From a virus, in IMG/VR virus record IMGVR_UViG_3300018080_000129, positions 39,501 to 103,500 of that record: a stretch of 64,000 bases of DNA; one strand, given 5' to 3'. The notes under the pieces are model-generated. The model saw only the letters and a program-made list of their open reading frames with translations. It did no database searches and was not told the DNA's origin. Made by a program: the position numbers and the translations under genes. Positions 50,795 to 56,505 of the stretch are shown in pieces (within the stretch, counting starts at the first letter, position 1; the number at the start of each line of letters is the position of its first letter).

Positions 50795-50887
50795 TGGTAG
50801 CGGAGACAGGAGTCGAACCTGCTATCTTCGGCTTATGAGACCGACATGGTTAGAGGAAATTTCCTCGTTCCGTTCCACTCCTCCGCA
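50795..50887 (-). tRNA. tRNA-fMet-like (CAT), hairpin in the D loop
   Basis: 93 nt including an encoded CCA. The anticodon loop CTCATAA gives CAT. The T arm is GCAGG-TTCGACT-CCTGT, the acceptor pairs GCGGAG/CTCCGC with a T1/T72 mismatch, a hallmark of initiator tRNAs. The D loop contains an inserted palindrome GAGGAAATTTCCTC, making an extra hairpin. The mismatch and CAT support initiator identity; the inserted hairpin is unusual and may disturb folding or recognition. It is the last gene of the RNA operon. Confidence 0.8.
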
Positions 50888-50893
50888 TCATTG

Positions 50894-51262
50894 TCATTCT
50901 TCCACAACCTTGCAGACTAACTTTTGCACTTTCACTTTGGGAGTCCCTTCCTCACCAAGATACTTCTCTCTCAGTCCTTCCATTTTCGTGCGATACTTAT
51001 AGGCAGGGGCACCGTAGCCTGCATACCTTTCCAATCCCTGCCTGTGTGCGCTTCCTCGAATCTCATGGTAGAAATTGATGAGAGCCGTAATCTCAGCCGC
51101 CATCTCCCAAGGCTGTTGAAACCGATAGCCTTCAATCTTATGCTCTGACTTCTTCGGCTTTACCACAACCACCATGTTATGGAAGCGTATCTTGTTCTCT
51201 TTCTGAAAGAGGGCTGCCTGCTTGATTTCTTCCTTGACCTTCCGAATCGTTTCTCTATCCAT
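50894..51262 (-). CDS. Small protein in the RNA operon
   Basis: 122 residues from ATG 51262 after AAGGAGAC; the longer open frame to 51457 lies over the PTH2 end and minigene and is not supported. Basic helical start (MDRETIRKVKEEIKQAALF), then a strand (FHNMVVVVKPKKSEHKIEGYRF), then helices, ending VQKLVCKVVEE. It lies between the PTH2 frame and the second tRNA in the RNA operon. An RNA-binding role would fit but has no motif support. Confidence 0.6.
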   Translation of the reverse strand: MDRETIRKVKEEIKQAALFQKENKIRFHNMVVVVKPKKSEHKIEGYRFQQPWEMAAEITALINFYHEIRGSAHRQGLERYAGYGAPAYKYRTKMEGLREKYLGEEGTPKVKVQKLVCKVVEE

Positions 51263-51341
51263 GACTTGTCTCCTTATGGAAATTGATTTTGTTCTGACCA
51301 TTACCGCAAGAAACAAATCATGGAGGCGAACGTGTGCATAG

Positions 51342-51350
51342 CTACAACAT
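51342..51350 (-). promoter_or_regulatory. Two-codon minigene ATG-TTG-TAG
   Basis: Minus strand AAGGAGGG then ATG TTG TAG. A strong Shine-Dalgarno site opens a reading frame of only two sense codons. Phage l bar minigenes of this size make ribosomes release peptidyl-tRNA. It overlaps no other gene and lies next to the PTH2 frame. Confidence 0.4.
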
Positions 51351-51353
51351 AGC

Positions 51354-51680
51354 TCAGCCCTCCTTCCATACTTTGAATTTTGAAAGAACATTACGCCTGT
51401 CCGAGTCGATAGGTTCGGTGGCAAGCGCAGTCGCCTGACAATCCAAGTCAGGCTCACAAAACATCACCGTCCTGATGTCTTGATGGCGTAGGTAGTATTC
51501 AATTCTCTTGAGATGTTCTTCGGCCTTTGCCTCGCAGATAACGACCGAAGAGATTGGGTCTGTCTCCTTGCAGAACTTCTTGCCCGATTCGTGCGCTGCA
51601 TGTACCGCTTGGCAAAGCTGAACGGCGACCGGCAGGTCTTTTCGGACAAAGACGAAAAAGTGTTTCTGTACCTACGACAT
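51354..51680 (-). CDS. Peptidyl-tRNA hydrolase PTH2-like protein, amber codon 3
   Basis: Reads as a 106-residue PTH2 domain (KHFFVFVRKDLPVAVQLCQ, VHAAHESG, DPISSVVICEAKAEEH, FCEPDLDCQATALATEPI). PTH2 enzymes cleave peptidyl-tRNA released from stalled ribosomes. The only start with a good Shine-Dalgarno site is ATG 51680, but its third codon is TAG, so standard translation would stop after two residues (a minigene). No other start lies in frame before the conserved part except a CTG. Either the amber is suppressed or an uncommon start is used. The gene follows the fMet-like tRNA. Confidence 0.6.
51672..51680 (-). promoter_or_regulatory. Two-codon minigene ATG-TCG-TAG at the PTH2 start
   Basis: Minus strand AAAGGAGAGAAAA then ATG TCG TAG. 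It overlaps the expected PTH2 start. If it works as a minigene it would produce fMet-Ser-tRNA drop-off, a substrate of the adjacent hydrolase, suggesting feedback control. Confidence 0.4.
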
Positions 51681-51697
51681 TTTTCTCTCCTTTCAAA

Positions 51698-51774
51698 TGG
51701 TAGCGGGAGTCGGATTCGAACCGACGACCTTGAGGTTATGGGCCTCACGAGCTACCAGACTGCTCCATCCCGCA
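51698..51774 (-). tRNA. tRNA-fMet (CAT)
   Basis: 77 nt with encoded CCA. Anticodon loop CCCATAA (CAT), anticodon stem TGAGG/CCTCA, T arm GTCGG-TTCGAAT-CCGAC, D loop with GG, acceptor GCGGGA/TCCCGC with a T1/T72 mismatch. The mismatch and CAT identify an initiator. Note the anticodon stem lacks the three consecutive G-C pairs of typical initiators. It is the first tRNA of the RNA operon, downstream of the Y-like RNAs. Confidence 0.9.
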
Positions 51775-51789
51775 CCATTCCAATCAAAT

Positions 51790-51861
51790 CTCTCACTGGC
51801 CGAAGATAACCATCTCAGGCGTGTGAGGAGGACGAAAGAGAGGAGTATCAACCAGTGAGAG
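51790..51861 (-). ncRNA. Structured spacer between tRNA-fMet and Y-like RNA b
   Basis: Minus strand CTCTCACTGG (51852-51861) and CCAGTGAGAG (51790-51799) pair perfectly over 10 bp around a loop. It may be a processing signal or another small RNA. It contains a GATACTCC stretch loosely like the Y-like GATACGCTCC. Confidence 0.4.
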
Positions 51862-51876
51862 AAAGTAAAAGAAGAT

Positions 51877-51966
51877 TCAGTACCGATGGTCGAAGAGAGA
51901 ACATACGTGGTAAACCACGTCTCAATATAGATTGAATTGAAGTAACTCTCTTCTGGAGCGTACTGA
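51877..51966 (-). ncRNA. Y-RNA-like element b
   Basis: 90 nt. Outer stem TCAGTAC/GTACTGA, internal loop GCTCC(A) against GACCATCG, 8-bp stem GAAGAGAG/CTCTCTTC, then TTACTTC. Two inner hairpins: CAAT/ATTG and ACGTGG-TTTA-CCACGT. It shares the geometry of elements a, c and d but has a simpler inner part without tRNA-like arms. It lies in the RNA operon just before tRNA-fMet. Confidence 0.7.
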
Positions 51967-52044
51967 CTCCTTTCTTTTCGCTTCACCACACTTTCACTTT
52001 TCTTTCTTTCAACCCACACTTTCGCAAGGAAAGTGAAAAGAAAG

Positions 52045-52179
52045 CCGATACCAATAGTCGCAAAGAGAAATTTTACGTGTGCTATCTTTTACACTACTCC
52101 CCATCAAAGTTGGGGAGGCAGGAGTTGCACCTGCACCACGTCCGTATGATGGAAGTAACTCTTCGCTGGAGCGTATCGG
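52045..52179 (-). ncRNA. Y-RNA-like element c with circularly permuted tRNA domain
   Basis: 135 nt. Outer stem CCGATAC/GTATCGG, internal loop GCTCCA against GACTATTG, 8-bp stem GCGAAGAG/CTCTTTGC, then TTACTTC. The inner part is a permuted tRNA: T arm GCAGG-TGCAACT-CCTGC (52118-52134), directly a 7-bp acceptor-like hairpin CTCCCCA/TGGGGAG (52097-52117), then TA as positions 8 and 9, then a 4-bp D arm GTGT/GCAC (52079-52094). Bacterial YrlA RNAs have such a tRNA-like effector domain. The D loop lacks the usual GG. The T loop has G at the second position, as in the tmRNA here. Confidence 0.75.
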
Positions 52180-52201
52180 TTTCCTGTGCTATAAAAGAAC
52201 T

Positions 52202-52439
52202 TTCGATACCTAAGGTCGAATAGAGGATTACGCTACACAGCGTAGTGCCGTCTCTCCAGCAATGTCACCGTTCTTTCACGGTCTGTCGTCGGATACTTTG
52301 ACCCGCAGTCAGCGAAACTTTCCTCGCAGCCATCATGGGTTTTAGCCCATGAGCAAAGCCCGTCTTTCCGAGCATGTCAGGAGTTCCACTCCTTTTCACA
52401 TAATCAATGTGAAGTATCTCTACTCTGGAGCGTATCGAA
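52202..52439 (-). ncRNA. Y-RNA-like element d, large effector domain
   Basis: 238 nt. Outer stem TTCGATAC/GTATCGAA, internal loop GCTCCA against GACCTTAG, 8-bp stem GAGTAGAG/CTCTATTC, then ATACTTC. Inside lie several hairpins: CACAT/ATGTG, GGAGT/ACTCC, GCTCG-GAAAGA-CGGGC, CATGGG/CCCATG, GCGA/TCGC and ACCGT-GAAAGA-ACGGT. The repeated GAAAGA hexaloop also occurs in the tmRNA and the RNA near 57.7 kb. It is the first RNA of the operon. Confidence 0.65.
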
Positions 52440-52489
52440 GCGTTCTTTGTTTTCAAAGAGCGTTTATCCCTCTATCTCTTGTACGTCAT

Positions 52490-52518
52490 ATTATACCATT
52501 TTCGACAGACTTTTTCAA
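52490..52518 (-). promoter_or_regulatory. Sigma70-like promoter of the RNA operon
   Basis: Minus strand TTGAAA (52513-52518), 17-nt spacer, TATAAT (52490-52495). It would drive elements d, c and b, tRNA-fMet, PTH2, the small protein and the second tRNA to the terminator at 50695, about 1.8 kb. Confidence 0.85.
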
Positions 52519-52527
52519 GTTTTTTTC

Positions 52528-52555
52528 AAAAAAAACCCCGACTGTGTGTCGGGGT
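52528..52555 (-). terminator. Rho-independent terminator after the zinc-finger endonuclease gene
   Basis: Minus strand ACCCCGAC-ACACA-GTCGGGGT with T-run. It closes the endonuclease transcript just before the RNA-operon promoter, overlapping its region. Confidence 0.9.
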
Positions 52556-52641
52556 CATGCTCGGCTTTAGGGGTGGGAACCGAGCAATTGAGAAGGGAGA
52601 AGAGGGTAAAACGCTTTGCTAAAACATGTTATGATTCCTTT

Positions 52642-53706
52642 TCAAGATACAAAACTGACAACTTTAAGCAAGGAAGAACAATCTGCCTTGCCACTAACCC
52701 TGCCACTCTCCCATTGAATAGCATCTGGAAACATCTTCTTCAAACCAAGAAAAACCTTCTTGTTTATCTCGAAGAAGCTCTCATCAGGATACTGCTCATG
52801 GAAAAGTTTCAACTTGGCCGTCTTCTTTGGATGTCTCCAGCCGGTAATCTCGACGTATAGTTCAAAGTCAGGCAAGTAAAGGTCGGGCAAGTATGAATCT
52901 ACTGTTTCCCCCGCTTGCCGCAAATAGAACTTTCTCGGTTCGTAGAGATACTTGATGCCAAAATATTTCAGAAGGCGACAAACATCGGCCTCCCAAGTGG
53001 AGCGAACGAAATGACCAATGTCTAAACGATAGCCTGACTTTCCAACTCCAGAACCCTTAGCTGGCTTGTGACCAACTATCTTTTTCGCTTGCGCTGCTAC
53101 CTTCTTGCTTGTCTCCTTCGTTAAACCTTTATTCCAAGGGCCACCATGCTTTTCAGCATTAACTTTGCCACCTTGAGAAGACCAACGCTTTCGCTGCTCC
53201 TTAGTATATCTCCTGTTAATTGTTTTTCTTGCTTTTCGAGCAGACTCCTTTGTAGTTTTCGGCAAAGAAAGAGCCTGCTGTTTCAACCGTCCAGCATATT
53301 CAGAGTCGTTCTTGATTCTTTCACGTTTTGCCTTGGATATTCTCTCAGCCCAATCCTTGCTCTCTTTCGGGCACTTCTTGTGCCACAACGAGATTTTCTT
53401 ACCTCGCTGCTTTTTCTCCTTCGCGGAGAGTCCAGCATGATACTCCGTCATATACTGGCATCGAATTTCCGCAAGACCCTTATTCATACACTCCGAGGAA
53501 CAATATGTCCTTCCTTTTCTTACCTCACAAGGACGAACCTGAACCATCTTGCCACAATATTTGCAAGTGAATGTCGCTCTCTTAATCTTCGCCAAGCCAG
53601 TGCATTTGAAAGAACAATACTTGCCAAGACCCTTCGCAACTTTGTAACGCAGGGCCTCAAATTCTTTACCGCAATAATGACAGTTGACTTTGACAAGACC
53701 TGACAT
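52642..53706 (-). CDS. Zinc-finger PD-(D/E)xK homing endonuclease
   Basis: 354 residues. Two CxxC-x(n)-CxxxC zinc fingers (CHYCGKEF...CSFKC and CKYCGKMV...CSSEC), a basic middle with repeats of the NUMOD type (KKISLWHKKCPKESKDWAERISKAK and GGKVNAEKHGGPWNKGL), then a nuclease domain: STWEADVCRLLKYFGI, DSYLPDLYLPDFELYVEITG. This combination is known from free-standing homing endonucleases. It lies directly upstream of the RNA operon, suggesting RNA loci as insertion sites. Confidence 0.75.
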   Translation of the reverse strand: MSGLVKVNCHYCGKEFEALRYKVAKGLGKYCSFKCTGLAKIKRATFTCKYCGKMVQVRPCEVRKGRTYCSSECMNKGLAEIRCQYMTEYHAGLSAKEKKQRGKKISLWHKKCPKESKDWAERISKAKRERIKNDSEYAGRLKQQALSLPKTTKESARKARKTINRRYTKEQRKRWSSQGGKVNAEKHGGPWNKGLTKETSKKVAAQAKKIVGHKPAKGSGVGKSGYRLDIGHFVRSTWEADVCRLLKYFGIKYLYEPRKFYLRQAGETVDSYLPDLYLPDFELYVEITGWRHPKKTAKLKLFHEQYPDESFFEINKKVFLGLKKMFPDAIQWESGRVSGKADCSSLLKVVSFVS

Positions 53707-53721
53707 ATTTTTATCCTGAAA

Positions 53722-54159
53722 CTACTCCTTAATTTTAGGAGTATGAGTCTCAAGCCACTTCTTTGACCTCCACATTGTCGTCATGTAAATTCTGTCGGCC
53801 AGCGACCCGCACACGGCTCCAACATCGTCAAAATGAGGTTTAAGTTTCTTCATACACTCCGTAACCTTATGTTCCGCATTTCCTGTCAGTGTTTTCCAGA
53901 ATTTCACCAGACTTTTCCTCGTCCAGCCCTTCGGCAATTTGCTCCAAGGCTTCTTCGCAGTCCTCACTATCTCATCAATCAACGCATCCTCCTGAGCTTG
54001 AATGATGATGGAAGCTCTCAATCCCTTCCATTTCTTCTGCCGAATTTTCTCAGCGCAGTCAGGGCAGAAAAGCTCAACCTCGTCAGCCGTCAAAAGTCTG
54101 TCAGGGTCGGCCAGAATCAAGTCCTTGGCAATGTCTACGAGTTCCTCAGTTACATTCAT
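53722..54159 (-). CDS. Protein with leader-like helix and CxxC motif
   Basis: 145 residues from ATG 54159 after AGGAGAC. A leader-like helix (MNVTEELVDIAKDLILA), then FCPDCAEKIRQKKW with one CxxC, and a basic helical body (KGWTRKSLVKFWKTLTG, HKVTECMKKLKPHFDDVG). A short spacing to the endonuclease gene suggests co-transcription. No family recognised. Confidence 0.6.
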   Translation of the reverse strand: MNVTEELVDIAKDLILADPDRLLTADEVELFCPDCAEKIRQKKWKGLRASIIIQAQEDALIDEIVRTAKKPWSKLPKGWTRKSLVKFWKTLTGNAEHKVTECMKKLKPHFDDVGAVCGSLADRIYMTTMWRSKKWLETHTPKIKE

Positions 54160-54160
54160 C

Positions 54161-54502
54161 TCATGTCTCCTGACCATTTTTCAATATCAGAAATGGCGTA
54201 TCGTTCAAGGCCACTTCCAATGTTTCCTTGATGGCCTCTTTCAGATTCCAAGCGACCTCTATCGTAACTTCTGCTTTGAAGTTTACGCTATTATCTCTCT
54301 CGTCATAGCCAGCATTCCGAATTCCGTTGACCGTGACTTGAATGCTGTCCATCTCAAGAAGCAGGTCAAAATTAGTGTTGACATAAAGTTGAGCCTGATT
54401 CTTGACCAGCCTGTGAACCAACATCTTCAACATGTTGTCGGGAAGTTCGCCACCCGTTTCAGGAATAGTACCGTTCACTTCCCTCTTCAGTTTTACGTTC
54501 AT
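54161..54502 (-). CDS. Hypothetical protein
   Basis: 113 residues. Starts with MNVKLKREVNGTIPETG, followed by strands and helices (VHRLVKNQAQLYVNTNFDLLL, SVNFKAEVTIEVAWNLKEA). It overlaps the HigA-like gene by about 40 bases and ends at TGA just before the next start. No motif seen. Probably a small binding protein. Confidence 0.55.
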   Translation of the reverse strand: MNVKLKREVNGTIPETGGELPDNMLKMLVHRLVKNQAQLYVNTNFDLLLEMDSIQVTVNGIRNAGYDERDNSVNFKAEVTIEVAWNLKEAIKETLEVALNDTPFLILKNGQET

Positions 54503-54788
54503 TTGCTAATTTCCTAATCTCTTTCATAGGATTGTATTTTCCTTCGAGTTCAAGGTGGTACTTCTCATCGCGAATAAGCCAGAAATCCTCAGCAATGTAA
54601 GCAAATACCTTGCTGAGCTTCTCGGCTATGTGCTTTGTTATTCTCTCCCTGCCCGTCATAATGGCGCGAAGCTTGCTTGGTTTCATGCCAAGTCTTTTTG
54701 CCAGCATTCTTCCTGAAATCCTCTTGGCTTTCATCTCCTCCTGAATGGTTTCGCCCGGAGGAGATACGTATGTCGGCCTCGCTGCCAT
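54459..54788 (-). CDS. HigA-type helix-turn-helix protein
   Basis: 109 residues. The start VSPPGETIQEEMKAKRISGRMLAKRLGMKPSKL is typical of HigA antitoxins: PGE-type entry, helix-turn-helix at 17-60 (LAKRLGMKPSKLRAIMTGRERITK). No toxin gene is next to it, so it probably acts as a free-standing regulator, possibly of its own operon or host genes. It follows a promoter-like element at 54807-54835. Confidence 0.7.
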   Translation of the reverse strand: MAARPTYVSPPGETIQEEMKAKRISGRMLAKRLGMKPSKLRAIMTGRERITKHIAEKLSKVFAYIAEDFWLIRDEKYHLELEGKYNPMKEIRKLANERKTEEGSERYYS

Positions 54789-54806
54789 TGTTTGATTCTC
54801 CTATAC

Positions 54807-54835
54807 TAATATAAGCTTTATAAAAGATTTGTCAA
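54807..54835 (-). promoter_or_regulatory. Promoter-like element ahead of the HigA-like gene
   Basis: Minus strand TTGACA (54830-54835), spacer AATCTTTTATAAAGCTT, then ATATTA or TATATT near 54807-54813. It overlaps the end of the receiver gene and starts the HigA-like transcript. Confidence 0.5.
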
Positions 54836-55180
54836 TACTTTTTCCATTCGATTCCAATCGCAAGGCTTGGGTACAACGGATAGAACATTCTTAATCACCT
54901 TTATCCTGCTCTTGTTCCTTTCGTTGACAAATGCAGTAACAAAAACGATGGGAGTCTGATTGCCCTGCCGCCTCAGGTCTTCAGCAAAAGTAATCCCGTC
55001 CTTACCCGGCATATTGATGTCCAGAGAAATCAAGTCAAAACTCGAATCCTCAAGCTTCTTTTCCGCTTCGCTCACAGAATTGACCTCGACTGCCTCCATG
55101 CCAAGAGTTCCAAACTGGTAAGATAATACCTCCGTAATCGAAGGCTCATCATCCACAACAAGAACTTTCTTTGCATCCAT
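54818..55180 (-). CDS. Receiver-domain protein, fourth of the window
   Basis: 120 residues, receiver domain alone: VDDE at 9-12, phospho-acceptor D54 (DLISLDINMPGKDG), switch T near 82 (FVTAFV), Lys near 104 (VPKP). It is apart from the kinase cluster (about 23 kb), so it could receive phosphate from host or phage kinase. Preceded by a promoter-like element near 55223-55252. No output domain. Confidence 0.8.
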   Translation of the reverse strand: MDAKKVLVVDDEPSITEVLSYQFGTLGMEAVEVNSVSEAEKKLEDSSFDLISLDINMPGKDGITFAEDLRRQGNQTPIVFVTAFVNERNKSRIKVIKNVLSVVPKPCDWNRMEKVLTNLL

Positions 55181-55222
55181 GAAAAGCCCCTAACAGTGAA
55201 AGGAAGGGCCTCTCCCTCTACT

Positions 55223-55252
55223 ATTATACACAGACGATAAAGGAAATGTGAA
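55223..55252 (-). promoter_or_regulatory. Promoter-like element of the receiver gene
   Basis: Minus strand TTCACA (55247-55252), 18-nt spacer, TATAAT (55223-55228), close to the radical SAM terminator. It starts the receiver transcript about 45 nt upstream of ATG 55180. Confidence 0.6.
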
Positions 55253-55282
55253 AAGAAAAAGGGAAGCCATTCAAAGCTTCCC
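55251..55282 (-). terminator. Terminator after the radical SAM gene
   Basis: Minus strand GGGAAGC-TTTGAATG-GCTTCCC with TTTTTCTTTT. Ends the radical SAM transcript and overlaps the receiver promoter. Confidence 0.85.
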
Positions 55283-55308
55283 AAGGTATGCTTTTAGAAA
55301 AGTAGTGC

Positions 55309-56184
55309 TTAAAAAATTAGAGCACCACTCTTCTGCCAGTCATAGCGCAAGTGATTATCAGGGCAGAAAATCAACTGCCGAATCTCTCCATCCTTGCTCG
55401 GATAGGTCAGGCAATTGTTCAGGCAGACATTCTGGTCGTTCAAGTCATAGACGACGGCTCCATGCGGCAATCGAAGCAACTCCGTCCCTTTCTTGCACAG
55501 AAACTCCTCCAGTCCGGCTTCCGCAGAACAAACCTTATGCTTGTCCACCCATTGTTTGACATGCTGACCTTTCCATGTTTCTTCCGGCTCCCCAAGTTCG
55601 CGCACTGTCAACTGGTCAACCTTCAAATCCCTACAAACCTCAACAAGCTTCTTCAGGCGGTCAACATTGTCCACATGGCCCTTGCAAATGACACAGGAAA
55701 CGCGAACCATGAAACTATGCTGCTTGAGAATTCTGCATGATTCGTTCCAGTTGAATTTCGGTTTGTTGTCCGTCATCAAACGAGCATTGTTCTCAGGCTC
55801 GATGTCTCCTATCGAGAGACACACAGAAGTCAGACCAAAATATTTCCAAGTCTCCAGATAACGATTCTGGAAATCATCATCCTCGAAAACAATGCCATTG
55901 GTCTGCAACTCGATAAGAGGAAACTCATGCTGGCGCAAGACAGAAAGAAATGTCGTAATCTGCTGTGGAAAAAGAGTAGGCTCACCTTTGCCGGTGAAAA
56001 GGGCGGTTGTGATACCATGTGCTCTTGAATACCTACAAGCCGCTTCGAATGCTCTCCAATCGACAACTGGAAGCTCTTTCTCCATGCCAAAGCTTGGCGT
56101 CATCTTCGAGACGCAATAAGGGCATCTGGCGTTACAAGCGCGTGAACCTGTCACAATGGAAAGAGTTGTCGCCTCAATTTTCAT
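55309..56184 (-). CDS. Radical SAM protein
   Basis: 291 residues. [4Fe-4S] motif C17-x3-C21-x2-C24 (CNARCPYC), a GKGEPTLFPQ phrase for SAM, and a C-terminal cysteine region (CLNNCLTYPSKDG, FCPDN). Typical of MoaA-like and peptide-modifying enzymes. Partner unknown; a receiver gene lies downstream and a small unknown gene upstream. It starts at ATG 56184. Confidence 0.7.
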   Translation of the reverse strand: MKIEATTLSIVTGSRACNARCPYCVSKMTPSFGMEKELPVVDWRAFEAACRYSRAHGITTALFTGKGEPTLFPQQITTFLSVLRQHEFPLIELQTNGIVFEDDDFQNRYLETWKYFGLTSVCLSIGDIEPENNARLMTDNKPKFNWNESCRILKQHSFMVRVSCVICKGHVDNVDRLKKLVEVCRDLKVDQLTVRELGEPEETWKGQHVKQWVDKHKVCSAEAGLEEFLCKKGTELLRLPHGAVVYDLNDQNVCLNNCLTYPSKDGEIRQLIFCPDNHLRYDWQKSGALIF

Positions 56185-56196
56185 TTGCTTCTGCCT

Positions 56197-56484
56197 TTAC
56201 TTCACAAAGCCAATTTTGCCTTTTGGTGCCTCTGGAGTATTCCAAACTCGATGCTCATCCAATTGTGCCTTCATCGGTTTGCGAAGGTCATAAACCTCCA
56301 TGACCCGCTGCATATTCTTGCCATTATATTCTTTTACTTTCTGAAGGCATTCCGCATCGGTAGCCACGTAAGTAGGATAGTCTTCGTGGTCAAAACCATC
56401 ACAGACCACAATCAGGTATGCCTGTTTCTCTTCCTTGCCTCTTTCAAACCAGCCTTGAATATCTTCTCTTGTTGTAGCCATCAT
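56197..56484 (-). CDS. Hypothetical small protein
   Basis: 95 residues beginning MMATTREDIQGWFERGKEEK. A strand AYLIVVCDGFDHEDYPTYVA and a helix MQRVMEVYDLRKPMK. The YLIVVCDxFDxExYP phrase is common in phage proteins of unknown function. It is 12 nt upstream of the radical SAM gene. Confidence 0.6.
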   Translation of the reverse strand: MMATTREDIQGWFERGKEEKQAYLIVVCDGFDHEDYPTYVATDAECLQKVKEYNGKNMQRVMEVYDLRKPMKAQLDEHRVWNTPEAPKGKIGFVK

Positions 56485-56505
56485 ATTGTCCTTGTAAGGA
56501 AAACT

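Noticed and set aside
50894-51457. Long 187-residue start for the small protein in the RNA operon
   Set aside because: The extension lies over the PTH2 end and minigene; ATG 51262 has a good ribosome site.
51354-51680. Genome-wide recoding of TAG as a sense codon
   Set aside because: Several clear genes (stops at 1919, 6743, 8291, 8616) end in TAG just before a neighbour's start or a promoter, so TAG is a normal stop.
51464-51748. Two open frames crossing tRNA-fMet and the PTH2 gene
   Set aside because: They cover a clear tRNA and are out of frame with the PTH2 domain; composition is Arg/Ser-rich shadow.
51877-52439. Plus-strand orientation of the Y-like RNAs
   Set aside because: The plus strand also folds and has a GGTCGAA phrase like animal Y RNAs, but the T loop, the TA dinucleotide, the promoter and the terminator all fit the minus strand.
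54459-54788. HigBA toxin-antitoxin pair
   Set aside because: The HigA-like gene has no toxin-like neighbour on either side; treated as an orphan regulator.
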